Positions 9,694-17,865 of a DNA stretch of 64,000 nucleotides are shown in pieces. The first letter of the stretch is position 1. Each line of letters starts with the position of its first letter. The translations under genes and the position numbers were made by a program. Below the pieces are notes generated by a model. The model was given only the letters and a program-made list of their open reading frames with translations. It searched no databases and was not told the DNA's origin. This DNA is from Saccharothrix sp. S26 (GTDB lineage Bacteria > Actinomycetota > Actinomycetes > Mycobacteriales > Pseudonocardiaceae): positions 1-64,000 of the forward strand of contig NZ_JAJUWT010000032.1 of NCBI RefSeq assembly GCF_021390395.1. Direction: 5' to 3'.

Positions 9694-10704
9694 TTACCAG
9701 GTTTCCGGGGGTTCGAGGAAGGACTTGGCCAGGTCGCGGGTCAGGGCCAGGGCCCGGCGCATCCACTGGTCGCCGGCGCCGGCCATGCCGCACGTCGGCG
9801 TCGGCACGGCGTGCGTGCCCAGGATCGAGCGCGGGAAGCCGAGGCGGTCCACCAGCTCCAGCGCGGGCCGGGCCAGGGACTTCAGGCTCGGTGGCACGGC
9901 CGGGTCGGTGCTCGGGGTCAGGCCCAGGAACAGCTGGGTCTTCTCCTCCCACGCCTCGCCGATCTCGTCCCACATCGAGTCGTCCAGCAGCGTGACGTCG
10001 AACGACACGGCCCGCGCGCCCGCCTGTCGGATCAGCGTCACGGGCGGCTTCGGCGCGCAGCAGTGCACGATCACGTCCGCGTCGAGCCCGTCGATCACGC
10101 CCTGCAACACGGCGCGCGCCTCCGGCTCGGGCACCGCGGGGACCGTGCCCAGCTTGGACGGCGTCGGCAGCAGGCCCTTGAGCACGGCGGGCAGCGCGGG
10201 TTCGTCCAGCTGCACGACGACCTTCGCGCCGGTCCGCTTGGCGACCTCGGCGACGTGCCGGTTGAGCCCCTCGACCAACGACTGGGTGAACTCGCGCAAC
10301 GCTCCCCGGTCGGTCAGCACGCGGTGGCCGCGCAGCAGCTCCACGCTCGCGGTGAGCGTCCACGGCCCGGCGGCCTGCACCTTGACCACCGACGGCGGCG
10401 CGGGCTCGGCGGCCTCCTCGAACGCGTCCAGGTCGCGGCGCACCAGGTCCACCGCGCGCCGGTGGTCCCTACCGGGGTGCGCGGTGGTCCGCCAGCCGGA
10501 CGGGACCACCTCGACCGGCAGGTCGACCAGGAGCGCGGCGGTGCGGCCGATCATGTCCGCGCCGACGCCCCGCGCGGGCAGTTCCGGCAGGTGGGGCAGG
10601 TCGGGGAGTTCGCCGAGAACGATCCTGGCGGCCTCCAGCGGGTCGGTTCCGGGTAGCGAGCCGATGCCGGTTGCGGCGCCGGCGGACCAAGGGAGGGCAT
10701 CCAC
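9694..10704 (-). CDS. Cobalamin-independent methionine synthase-like (MetE C-terminal-type) protein
   Basis: About 336 residues with the fold of the MetE/UROD superfamily. It begins DALPWSAGAATGIGSLPGTD and contains HCCAPK near residue 218, corresponding to the zinc-binding Cys region. Full-length MetE is about 750 residues, so this is the single-domain type found in actinobacteria (Rv3015c-like in M. tuberculosis), also near ligA; true methionine synthase activity is unproven. GTG 10704 is preferred over GTG 10710 because GACACT lies 6 bp before it. Divergent from the chitinase gene. Confidence 0.85.
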   Translation of the reverse strand: MDALPWSAGAATGIGSLPGTDPLEAARIVLGELPDLPHLPELPARGVGADMIGRTAALLVDLPVEVVPSGWRTTAHPGRDHRRAVDLVRRDLDAFEEAAEPAPPSVVKVQAAGPWTLTASVELLRGHRVLTDRGALREFTQSLVEGLNRHVAEVAKRTGAKVVVQLDEPALPAVLKGLLPTPSKLGTVPAVPEPEARAVLQGVIDGLDADVIVHCCAPKPPVTLIRQAGARAVSFDVTLLDDSMWDEIGEAWEEKTQLFLGLTPSTDPAVPPSLKSLARPALELVDRLGFPRSILGTHAVPTPTCGMAGAGDQWMRRALALTRDLAKSFLEPPETW

Positions 10705-10750
10705 GCGCACAGTGTCCCACCACCGCCGCCGGCCCGTTCGAGACCGAAAA

Positions 10751-10782
10751 GGTCTAGACCCATTGACGATGTGGTCCAGTCC
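10751..10782 (+). promoter_or_regulatory. Two DasR (dre)-like sites before the chitinase gene
   Basis: GGTCTAGACC (10751-10760) is a perfect palindrome and GGTCCAGTCC (10773-10782) a one-mismatch relative of the dre core, spaced 22 bp apart. Streptomyces chitinase promoters carry paired TGGTCYAGACCA repeats bound by the GlcNAc-responsive GntR regulator DasR. The position, about 130-160 bp before the chitinase start, fits. The metE-like promoter on the other strand could also be affected. Confidence 0.6.
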
Positions 10783-10910
10783 ACCTACCGTCACCTTGTC
10801 GGTGCCGACAGTGGTCGAGGGCACCGCCACGACGTGGTGTGGGGGCGTGCCGCGCCCCACGCTCCCGCACCACTCCCACCCCGTTCCCTCCTGCACGGGA
10901 GTAGGTACCG

Positions 10911-12254
10911 ATGTCTTCGAAGCGCACAACCCTGGCCGCGTTGGCGGCCGGCGTCACGGCGGCCCTGACCGCCGGTCTGCTGCTGGCCGCCCCCGCAGGC
11001 GCCGCACCAACCCCCACGGCCGTGTTCAGCCAGGACTCCACGTGGAGCTCGGGCTACCAGGGCAAGTTCACCGTCACCGCCGGGTCGAGCGCGGTGTCCG
11101 GTTGGAAGATCGAGTTCGACCTGCCCGCGGGCAGCGCGCCCGGCTCGTACTGGGACGCGACGCTGACCAGCAGCGGCTCGCACCACACGTTCACCAACCG
11201 CGAGTACAACGGCAGCCTGGCGGCGGGCGCGTCCACGTCGTTCGGGTTCCTGGTGAACGGCACCGGCGTGCCCGCCAACTGCAAGCTCAACGGCCAACCG
11301 TGCACCGGCGGCACGACCACCACCACAACCACCACCACGACGACTACGACGACGACCACTTCGGACCAGCCGCCCCTGCCGGGCAGCCTGAAGTCCGCGC
11401 CGTACGTCGACATCACCATGCCGACGCCGTCGCTGGAGTCGGTCGCCCGCGCCACCGGCCAGAAGGTGTTCACGCTCGCCTTCGCGCTCGCCGACAGCAG
11501 CGGCTGCAACCCGTCGTGGGGCGGCACGATCCCCTTGAACGACAGCCGGATCGTCAACGACGTGCGGGCGCTCAAGGCGCTGGGCGGTGACGTGATCGTG
11601 GCGACCGGCGGCGCGGCCGGGCCGTACCTGGAGTACTCGTGCTCCACCGCCGACGCGCTGCTGGCCGCGTACAAGAAGGTGCTGGACGCGGTCGGCAGCA
11701 ACCACCTGGACGTCGACGTCGAGGCGTCCATCCCGCACGACATGGTGAACACGGCGTTGAAGCGCCTGCAGACCGAGCGCGGCACGTCCATCAGCTACAC
11801 CATGCGCGTGCAGGGCGACGACTACGGCATGGACCCGTACTCGGTGCAGATCCTGCAGAACGCCGCCGCCAAGGGCCTGACCGTCCTGGTGAACCCGATG
11901 ACGATGGAGTTCGGCTCGTCCCGCGCGGACTGGGGTGACGCCGTCATCGCGGCGGCGGAGAGCAGCCTGCGCCAGATGAAGCAGATCTGGCCGGCCAAGT
12001 CCGACGCCGAGCTGAAGCGCCTGCTCGGCGTGACCCCGATGATCGGCCGCAACTTCAACGGCAAGGTCTTCACCCAAGCCCACGCCCGCAAGCTCGTGAC
12101 GTGGGCCAACACCAACCGCATCGGCCTGCTGGGCTTCTGGTCGGTGGGCCGCGACAACGGCGGCTGCCCGGGCGGCGGCATCTCGCCGACGTGCAGCAGC
12201 ATCAGCCAGTCCCAGTACGAGTTCACCAACATCTTCAAGGGCTTCACCGCCTGA
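10911..12254 (+). CDS. Secreted GH18 chitinase with N-terminal CBM2 and Thr linker
   Basis: A 447-residue extracellular enzyme. A signal peptide (about 1-31, LLLAAPAGAA) leads into a family 2 carbohydrate-binding module (about 35-130, with conserved Trp in TWSSGYQGKF and SGWKIEF), a run of 16 threonines (11313-11360), then a GH18 TIM barrel. The catalytic motif appears as LDVDVEAS, the Glu being the acid/base, a variant of DGxDxDxE. A GGAG ribosome-binding site lies 8-10 bp before the ATG. Expected to hydrolyse chitin outside the cell; dre-like sites upstream suggest GlcNAc-dependent control. Confidence 0.92.
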   Translation: MSSKRTTLAALAAGVTAALTAGLLLAAPAGAAPTPTAVFSQDSTWSSGYQGKFTVTAGSSAVSGWKIEFDLPAGSAPGSYWDATLTSSGSHHTFTNREYNGSLAAGASTSFGFLVNGTGVPANCKLNGQPCTGGTTTTTTTTTTTTTTTTSDQPPLPGSLKSAPYVDITMPTPSLESVARATGQKVFTLAFALADSSGCNPSWGGTIPLNDSRIVNDVRALKALGGDVIVATGGAAGPYLEYSCSTADALLAAYKKVLDAVGSNHLDVDVEASIPHDMVNTALKRLQTERGTSISYTMRVQGDDYGMDPYSVQILQNAAAKGLTVLVNPMTMEFGSSRADWGDAVIAAAESSLRQMKQIWPAKSDAELKRLLGVTPMIGRNFNGKVFTQAHARKLVTWANTNRIGLLGFWSVGRDNGGCPGGGISPTCSSISQSQYEFTNIFKGFTA

Positions 12255-12260
12255 CAAAGG

Positions 12261-12732
12261 TCAGTACAGCGGTGTGAAGTGGAGGCTGAAGCCGTGGTCC
12301 GCGCGGTGGCCGCTGGTGGCGGCGAGCCAGTACTCGCCTGGCCGGACGATTGCGCCCGCGTACGAGTTCGACTCACCCCCGCCGTGCGCGATACCGACCA
12401 CGTGCGTCGGTGGGTTGTCCGGGCCGACGGTCAGCCGCACGGTGGCCGTGTAGCCGCCGACGAAGTAGACCGACACGTAACCCAGCACGTCGGCGCGGTA
12501 GAGGGTGTCGAGCTTCGGGGTGGTCCGCGGGCCGCCCACGCCCGACGGGGTGGCGCGGGCTTCGAGGGAGCGCACGGCGGCTTCGGCTTGGCGGGCCAGG
12601 GATTCGATCCTCGTGGCGTCGTCCAGCAGCGGGCGGGTGGCGGACAGTTGGGCGGCCAGGGTGGCGGACCTGGCTTTCCAGGTCCGCCACCCTGGCCCGC
12701 AGTTCCTCGGCCTCGCGCTTCGACTTGAACAC
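12261..12732 (-). pseudogene. Frameshifted gene: coiled-coil N-terminus plus C-terminal domain in another frame
   Basis: Reading from ATG 12732 gives a charged coiled coil (MFKSKREAEELRARVADLES) that turns into Pro/Arg-rich nonsense after about codon 22. From roughly 12690 another frame continues a plausible coiled coil (LAAQLSATRPLLDDATRIES) into a compact C-terminal domain ending FSLHFTPLY at 12261. Removing one C near 12686-12691 joins the two into about 156 residues. No family is recognised. The break is next to a perfect 13-bp inverted repeat, so a real mutation, a sequencing error or slippage are all possible. An alternative is a shorter protein from ATG 12575. Confidence 0.65.
12661..12690. 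repeat. Perfect 13-bp inverted repeat inside the frameshifted gene
   Basis: Arms 12661-12673 and 12678-12690 (GTGGCGGACCTGG and its complement) enclose a 4-base loop CTTT. It lies within the coiled-coil coding region immediately before the point where the reading frame must change. Confidence 0.85.
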
Positions 12733-13269
12733 CTAGCCTCCCAGCAGGATCAGTACGCCGATGGTGATCAGCACGACCGGCAGCGCCACGTGGCCCCAAC
12801 GGCTCAGGGCGCGGGCGATGGCGGGACGGGTTGCGAAGTAGCGGCCCGCTCCGCACCATACGGCCACCAAGAGCAGGAAGACGATGGCGTAAGTGGTGAT
12901 GGCGGTGGTGGCGAAGACGGGGACGTAGACGCCGATGTTGTCGCCACCGTTGGCGAACGTCACGGTGGCCACGCCGAGCGCGCCCGTGGCCACCGGTGAC
13001 GCGTCGTCGCCCCCGCGCCACGCCTGCCAGGCCGCCTTCACACCCAGCGCCAGCGGCAGGAGGCCCAGCCACGGGAGCACGGTCGGCGGCAGCAGGGTCG
13101 CGCCCAGGGCGGCGGCGATGGCCACCGCCAGGATCGCGGCGAAGCCCAGGTACTGGCCCAGCACGACGCGCCACGGCGGCACGCCCCGCGAGAAGAACAA
13201 CGCCAGCAGCACGATGTCGTCCACGTTCGTCACCGCGAACAGACCTACCGCACGGATGATGTCCAGCAC
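12733..13269 (-). CDS. CadD-like cadmium resistance/transport membrane protein
   Basis: A 178-residue membrane protein with about five or six helices, resembling the CadD family (PF03596): N-terminal AVTNVDDIVLLALFF and the internal repeat TFANGGDNIGVYVPVF, both carrying the conserved Asn-Asp/Gly-Asp-Asn signature. Slightly shorter than Staphylococcus CadD. Starts at GTG 13269 and its stop is directly before the ATG of the downstream frameshifted gene, so they were probably one transcript. Divergent from the thioesterase gene by 22 bp. Metal substrate is inferred only. Confidence 0.8.
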   Translation of the reverse strand: MLDIIRAVGLFAVTNVDDIVLLALFFSRGVPPWRVVLGQYLGFAAILAVAIAAALGATLLPPTVLPWLGLLPLALGVKAAWQAWRGGDDASPVATGALGVATVTFANGGDNIGVYVPVFATTAITTYAIVFLLLVAVWCGAGRYFATRPAIARALSRWGHVALPVVLITIGVLILLGG

Positions 13270-13291
13270 CCGCGAACCTTAAGGTGCGGGG

Positions 13292-13705
13292 ATGGACGGA
13301 CCCGCGGAGATGCTCGCCAACGACGCCGCGTCGGCCGCGCTCGGCATCCGGGCGCTCGAACTCGGCGACGGCACGGCGAAGCTCGCCATGACGATCACCG
13401 ACCGGATGGTCAACGGGCACGGCATCGGGCACGGCGGGTACGTGTTCCTGCTCGCCGACACCGCCTTCGCCTGCGCGTGCAACCGCCACGGCTCGGTGAC
13501 CGTGGCGGCGCAGGCGGAGATCGACTTCATCGCCCCCGTGCACGAGGGGGACGAGCTGGTGGCCGAGGCCGTGGAACGGGCGCGGTTCGGGCGCAGCGGG
13601 ATCTACGACATCACGGTGCGCCGGGGCGAGCAGGTGGTGGCCGAGTTCCGCGGCCGCAGCCGCACCCTCAAGCCGAACGGCGCAGACCCAGCACCTGCAG
13701 GGTGA
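13292..13705 (+). CDS. PaaI-like hotdog thioesterase
   Basis: A 137-residue hotdog-fold acyl-CoA thioesterase with the PaaI signature GHGIGHGGYVFLLADTAFA at residues 43-61; members hydrolyse phenylacetyl-CoA-type intermediates. No paa operon is nearby, so it may be a housekeeping or orphan enzyme. TAAGGT (13280-13285) lies 6 bp before the ATG, fitting leaderless transcription. The 3' end overlaps the convergent membrane-protein gene by 38 bp. Confidence 0.85.
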   Translation: MDGPAEMLANDAASAALGIRALELGDGTAKLAMTITDRMVNGHGIGHGGYVFLLADTAFACACNRHGSVTVAAQAEIDFIAPVHEGDELVAEAVERARFGRSGIYDITVRRGEQVVAEFRGRSRTLKPNGADPAPAG

Positions 13706-14045
13706 TGAACCCGGCCACGGCGACCGCTTGGGCGACGATCAGGAAAACGCCGAGCCCGGTCACCGGGAACCACCCGGCGAAAGCGGTCAGGAAGCTGTCC
13801 AGCACCCACACCGAATTGCCGATGATCACCACCGCGACCAACGGCCGGATCGGTCGCGTCCCGAGCACGAAAACACCCACGCCGTAGGCGACGAGGAATG
13901 CGCCGAGCCCGATCACGAGACCGCGCGGCAATCCCGTGGGCAGGTCGAAGAGGAGGGCGAGCAGGCCGAGCCCGCCCGAGGCGACGCCGTCGAGCTTGAG
14001 GGCGAAGCGGAGCAGACCGTCGTGGCGAACCTGAGTTGTCGTCAT
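13668..14045 (-). CDS. Small integral membrane protein, 125 aa
   Basis: Four hydrophobic segments (GLGLLALLFDLPTG, GLVIGLGAFLVAYGVG, LVAVVIIGNSVWVLDSF, LGVFLIVAQAVAVAGF) on a short charged N-terminus. It resembles small actinobacterial membrane proteins of unknown function. It lies convergent to the thioesterase and downstream of another membrane-protein gene on the same strand, separated by 63 bp. No role can be assigned. Confidence 0.75.
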   Translation of the reverse strand: MTTTQVRHDGLLRFALKLDGVASGGLGLLALLFDLPTGLPRGLVIGLGAFLVAYGVGVFVLGTRPIRPLVAVVIIGNSVWVLDSFLTAFAGWFPVTGLGVFLIVAQAVAVAGFITLQVLGLRRSA

Positions 14046-14108
14046 GGCTCGAAAGCTAGGGTCGGCGGCACTGCCGGCGGAACGCCGAACACTGCCAACG
14101 CCTGCCAG

Positions 14109-15284
14109 TCACGACGCCTCGACCTGCGCGGACAAGTCCTCGGCCACCAGCTTCGCCCCCGCGTTCTGCCAGTTGTGCAGGGTCCGCTCGGGCACCTGGT
14201 TGACGAACCACGCCAGCGCCCGCCGCGCGTCCGGGTCGAGGTCCTCGCGCTTGGTGCGCCTGCTGTACGGCCGGATGCCGACCACGTAGTAGAAGTACAG
14301 CGCGTTGTAGTGCCGCCATTCGTCGCTGGTGCCGAAATCGCCGTCGCGCGGTTTCAACCGGCGGATGCTCTCCAGCAACAACGACTTCAACTCCGCCGCG
14401 CGTTCCAGCGGCTGGTCCGACGCGCCCCGGGCGGCCAGTCGGGCGTCGATCACCGGCAATTCCGTCAACGGGCTCGCGACCAACTTCCCCAGGTCGCCGT
14501 AATGGCTCAACGCGCGCCTGGTCAGCTTCACGAACTCCGCCGGGTCCAGCGGCGCGCGCCGGGGCAGCGCCTCCACCGCGTCACGCAGCTCCGCCCGTGA
14601 CGCGGCCACCTCCGGCACCGCGACCCGGTCCACCAGCAACGCCAGCGGGTTGGCCAGCACCTGCACCGCGATCGCGGCGGCGACCGTGCCGTACAGCAGC
14701 GGCACCAGCCGGTCGTCGAGGAACAACGCCACCTGCCCGCCGAACACCGCCGCCAACCCGGCCGACGTGAGCAGCGAGCGCACCATGTCCGCCCGGATCG
14801 CCTCGCCCTCGTCGAACGCGTCCGTCACCGCCACGACCAAGCCGAGCACGAGCAGGTCGATCCCGGCCGACGCGATCACCAACGCCGAGGGCAGCACGTC
14901 CACCAGCAGCAACGCGCAGCTCAGCCCGAACAGCACCGTCGGCGCGCCCAGCAGCGCCCGCCGCACCCGCAGGCACAGCACCACCGCCGCGGCCAACGGG
15001 ACCAGCACGACCACGGGCGCGAAGTAGGCCGCCACCAGCAGCGGCAGCGCGCTGTAGCGCCACCACCGGTCGTAGCGCACGGGCAGCCAGCACACCACCA
15101 CCCCGGTCCACGCCACCGCGGGCACCGCCATCGCCATCGGCGGCACGGGCAGGACGATCACCAGGGCGTAGGCCAGCAACCCGATCGAAGCCCGCTGGAG
15201 CAGGGGCTTGCGGGGGTCGCGCACGAGCAGGTACAGCCCGAGCCACCAGGCGAGGCCGAACGTCACCACCGACACCGCGATCAC
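14109..15284 (-). CDS. Hypothetical multi-pass membrane protein, 391 aa
   Basis: The N-terminal 230 residues hold seven or eight hydrophobic helices; the last 160 residues are soluble and charged, rich in Arg/Leu, with LPRRAPLDPAEFVKLTRRAL and DEWRHYNALYFYYVVGIRPY. No known catalytic motif. The layout of an N-terminal membrane bundle with a cytoplasmic tail suggests a sensor or scaffold, but that is inference. Divergent from the DUF6584-like gene by 41 bp. Confidence 0.75.
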   Translation of the reverse strand: MIAVSVVTFGLAWWLGLYLLVRDPRKPLLQRASIGLLAYALVIVLPVPPMAMAVPAVAWTGVVVCWLPVRYDRWWRYSALPLLVAAYFAPVVVLVPLAAAVVLCLRVRRALLGAPTVLFGLSCALLLVDVLPSALVIASAGIDLLVLGLVVAVTDAFDEGEAIRADMVRSLLTSAGLAAVFGGQVALFLDDRLVPLLYGTVAAAIAVQVLANPLALLVDRVAVPEVAASRAELRDAVEALPRRAPLDPAEFVKLTRRALSHYGDLGKLVASPLTELPVIDARLAARGASDQPLERAAELKSLLLESIRRLKPRDGDFGTSDEWRHYNALYFYYVVGIRPYSRRTKREDLDPDARRALAWFVNQVPERTLHNWQNAGAKLVAEDLSAQVEAS

Positions 15285-15325
15285 CCGGAGATACTACGGT
15301 TGCCCGAGCTGGGACCATGTGATCC

Positions 15326-15832
15326 ATGCCGCTCGAGCTGACGCTCCGCAAGGCCGCCGAAGAGGTCGAACGCGGTGACTTGGCCAGTGTGCTGAGGGCG
15401 CGACAACGGCTGGTCGGGCTGGTCACCAGCTACCCCGACCGGCTGGACCTGCGCGCGCGCCTCGCCGCGGTGTACCGGGTGCTCGGTGACGCGGCGCAGG
15501 CCGGGCGGTGGAGCTACCTGTGCGAGGTGCGCGACGAGGCCGAGGTGGCCGCGTTCGAACGCGCCTACCGCACGCCGCTGGCCCGGCTGGCGGCGATGAA
15601 CTGGGTCAGCGGCGAGGCGGGCGCGCCGACCGAGACCGCCCGGCAGCGGCTGGTGGCCCTGCAGGAGGCGGCGAGCGACCAGTTGCGCGCCGAACTGCTG
15701 GTGGCCGACGACCGAGACTCGTCGTGGCGGGCGAACGTGTTCGTGCTCCTCGGGCTGGTGGTCGTGCTGCTGTGCTTCGTGGTGGGCGCGGTGACGCTCG
15801 TCATGTGGGTCTACAGGTGGTTCGCCGGGTGA
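15326..15832 (+). CDS. DUF6584-like protein with C-terminal membrane helix
   Basis: 168 residues. The N-terminal part is helical and TPR-like (VLRARQRLVGLVTSYPDRLD, VYRVLGDAAQAGRWSYL), as in the DUF6584 proteins of actinobacteria, and a single helix at about residues 142-163 anchors the C-terminus. Function unknown. Divergent from the 391-residue membrane protein and 15 bp upstream of the dehydratase gene, so co-transcription with the latter is possible. Confidence 0.75.
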   Translation: MPLELTLRKAAEEVERGDLASVLRARQRLVGLVTSYPDRLDLRARLAAVYRVLGDAAQAGRWSYLCEVRDEAEVAAFERAYRTPLARLAAMNWVSGEAGAPTETARQRLVALQEAASDQLRAELLVADDRDSSWRANVFVLLGLVVVLLCFVVGAVTLVMWVYRWFAG

Positions 15833-15847
15833 GCGCATGCTGGGTGC

Positions 15848-16720
15848 ATGACCCCCGACGTCGCCGCCGCCGCTGACCGCATCCGCCCGCACGCCCGCCG
15901 CACCCCCTTGTGGCGCACGGAGGTCGACGGCAGGCCGATCGCGTTCAAGCTGGAGCACCTCCAGCTCACCGGCTCGTTCAAGCTGCGCGGCGCGGTGAAC
16001 ACCCTGGTCGCCGCCGGTTCACCGGGTCGAGTGGTCACGGCGTCCGGCGGGAACCACGGCCTGGGCGTGGCCAAGGCCGCGCAGTTGCTCGGGCTGCACG
16101 CCACGGTGTTCGTGCCGGTGAGCGCGCCCGAGGGCAAGGTGCGGCGGATCGAGGCGGCGGGCGCGAAGCTGATCCGGCACGGCGACACCTACGCCGAGGC
16201 GGTGCTGGCGGCCCGCGAGACGCCCGGGTTCTACGTCGAGGCGTACGACGACCCGACCGTCGTCGCAGGTCAGGGCACGGTGGCGGCGGAGGTCGTGCAG
16301 GACGCGCCGGACGTGGACGTGATCGCGGTCGCGGTCGGTGGCGGTGGCCTGGCCGCGGGCACGGCGCTGGCGTCGGGTCGGCTCACGGTCGCCGTGGAGC
16401 CGGAGCGGTGCTGCGCCCTGCACCACGCGCTGGCGGCGGGCGAACCGGTCGACGCCGAGGTGGACTCGGTCGCCGCGTCGGCCTTGGGTGCCACGCGGGT
16501 GGGCGACGTGCCGTTCGGCATCCTCAGCACGCACCCGGTGACGTCGGTGCTGGTGTCGGACGCGGCGATCCTGGCCGCCCGCGACCGGCTGTGGGAGGAG
16601 TTCCGGCTGGCCGTGGAGCCGGCCGCGGCCGTCCCGTTCGCCGCGTGGCTCGACGGACGGGTGCCGGGCGAGCTGGCCTGCGTGGTCCTGTGCGGCGCGA
16701 ACACCGACTGGACGCCGTAG
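15848..16720 (+). CDS. PLP-dependent serine/threonine dehydratase-like enzyme
   Basis: A 290-residue fold-type II PLP enzyme. The Schiff-base lysine is in TGSFKLRGAVNT (about residues 41-52), the Asn loop is SGGNHGLGVA and the phosphate-binding glycine loop is AVGGGGLAAG. It lacks the ACT regulatory domain of biosynthetic IlvA, so it resembles the catabolic or racemase-like group. CATGCT lies 6 bp before the ATG. A 7-bp hairpin follows the stop. Confidence 0.88.
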   Translation: MTPDVAAAADRIRPHARRTPLWRTEVDGRPIAFKLEHLQLTGSFKLRGAVNTLVAAGSPGRVVTASGGNHGLGVAKAAQLLGLHATVFVPVSAPEGKVRRIEAAGAKLIRHGDTYAEAVLAARETPGFYVEAYDDPTVVAGQGTVAAEVVQDAPDVDVIAVAVGGGGLAAGTALASGRLTVAVEPERCCALHHALAAGEPVDAEVDSVAASALGATRVGDVPFGILSTHPVTSVLVSDAAILAARDRLWEEFRLAVEPAAAVPFAAWLDGRVPGELACVVLCGANTDWTP

Positions 16721-16737
16721 TACGTCGCCGGACGTAC
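16720..16737 (+). terminator. Short hairpin after the dehydratase gene
   Basis: Arms GTACGTC and GACGTAC (16720-16726 and 16731-16737) flank a GCCG loop right at the stop codon. There is no U tract, so termination is only possible. Confidence 0.3.
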
Positions 16738-16796
16738 GCCGAAGGGCCGCTCGGCGCCCGACGCCGTGACCCGGTCGGGTGACCACCATCAGCGGC

Positions 16797-17465
16797 ATGA
16801 CCGCGACTCGCTTCGCCTACCGGGTGGCCGCCGCGCTGGTGGCGTCGGGACTGCTCCACCTCCTGGTGTTCGCCGTGGACGGCGGGCCGTGGGAGGGGCC
16901 GGTGTCGTGGCGCAAGCCGGTCACGTTCGGCCTGTCGTTCGGCCTCGCGCTGGCCACCTACGCCTGGGTCGGCACGCGGCTGCGCCTGCGGCCCGGCTGG
17001 GTGTGGGTGTTCACCGCCGCCTCCGTGCTGGAGGTGGCGCTCATCACCCTGCAAGCGTGGCGGCACGTGCCGTCGCACTTCAACGAGGCGACGACGTTCG
17101 ACACCCTGGTCACGCGAAGCCTGACCCTCGGCGGCGTCATGTTGGTCGTCTCGGTGCCGGCGCTGGCCACAGCCGCGTTCCGAGCCCGGCACCTCGCGCC
17201 GAGCATGGCGCTCGCGGTGCGAGTGGGCACGGCGACGCTGGTGGTGGCGCTGGCGTTCGGCGGCCTGATGATCGCCGAGCGGGGCGGCTCGTGGAAGCTC
17301 GCCCACGGCGTGGCCATGCACGGCGTCCTGCTGCTGCCGGCCCTGGCCTGGGCGTTGTCGTTCACGACCTGGTCCGAGCACCAGCGCACCCGGACCGTCG
17401 CCCTCGCCTCGACCGCCTACTGCGCCCTCATCGCCGCCGCCGCGGCCTACAACGCGCTCGTCTGA
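16797..17465 (+). CDS. Hypothetical multi-pass membrane protein, 222 aa
   Basis: Six or seven predicted helices starting MTATRFAYRVAAALVASGLL. It has conserved-looking polar features such as PVSWRKPVTFGLSFGL and HVPSHFNEATTFD, a pattern shared by a family of uncharacterised actinobacterial membrane proteins. ATG 16797 is preferred over GTG 16779 because CACCAT lies 7 bp before it and the hydrophobic start fits better. Convergent with the next gene, 4 bp apart. No function assigned. Confidence 0.72.
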   Translation: MTATRFAYRVAAALVASGLLHLLVFAVDGGPWEGPVSWRKPVTFGLSFGLALATYAWVGTRLRLRPGWVWVFTAASVLEVALITLQAWRHVPSHFNEATTFDTLVTRSLTLGGVMLVVSVPALATAAFRARHLAPSMALAVRVGTATLVVALAFGGLMIAERGGSWKLAHGVAMHGVLLLPALAWALSFTTWSEHQRTRTVALASTAYCALIAAAAAYNALV

Positions 17466-17469
17466 CCGA

Positions 17470-17820
17470 TCAGCGGCACTCGGTCACCCGCCCCAGCTCC
17501 GGCGACACGCGCGGCTGCGCCACGCCCCCTTGCGACACCCCCGCCTGCGACGGCACCTCGACCTCGACCGAGAGCGACGGGTCGAGCCGCTCCACCCGGT
17601 CCACCATGGCCTCCACCTGGGCGATCAGGTCGGCCCACTCTGGCCGGTGCAGGCGCTCCCGGACCACCCAGCGCAGCGTGCGGACCTCCGCGCGCAGCCG
17701 TTCGAACTGCTCCGCGTCGAGACGTTGCGCGGACGGGTGGTCGAGCTTGCTCGAAAGCACCCTCACCCGGGTCCCGATGTCCACCAGCGACCTCCGGCGT
17801 CGTGCGTTGTCATACGGCAC
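17470..17820 (-). CDS. Hypothetical protein, 116 aa
   Basis: A basic N-terminus (PYDNARRRRS) then a helical charged region (LDAEQFERLRAEVRTLRWVV) and a Gly/Ser-rich tail. No membrane segment or motif recognised. GTG 17820 has GACACT 6 bp upstream on the coding strand, suggesting its own leaderless promoter. It sits 45 bp beyond the mnmA stop on the same strand. Confidence 0.6.
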   Translation of the reverse strand: MPYDNARRRRSLVDIGTRVRVLSSKLDHPSAQRLDAEQFERLRAEVRTLRWVVRERLHRPEWADLIAQVEAMVDRVERLDPSLSVEVEVPSQAGVSQGGVAQPRVSPELGRVTECR

Positions 17821-17865
17821 GCACGCAGTGTCGCAGGCGACACCGACAAAACACCAAGCCGGACG

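Noticed and set aside
12655..12695. Programmed ribosomal frameshift
   Set aside because: No slippery heptamer is visible and the hairpin lies before, not after, the shift point in the reading direction.
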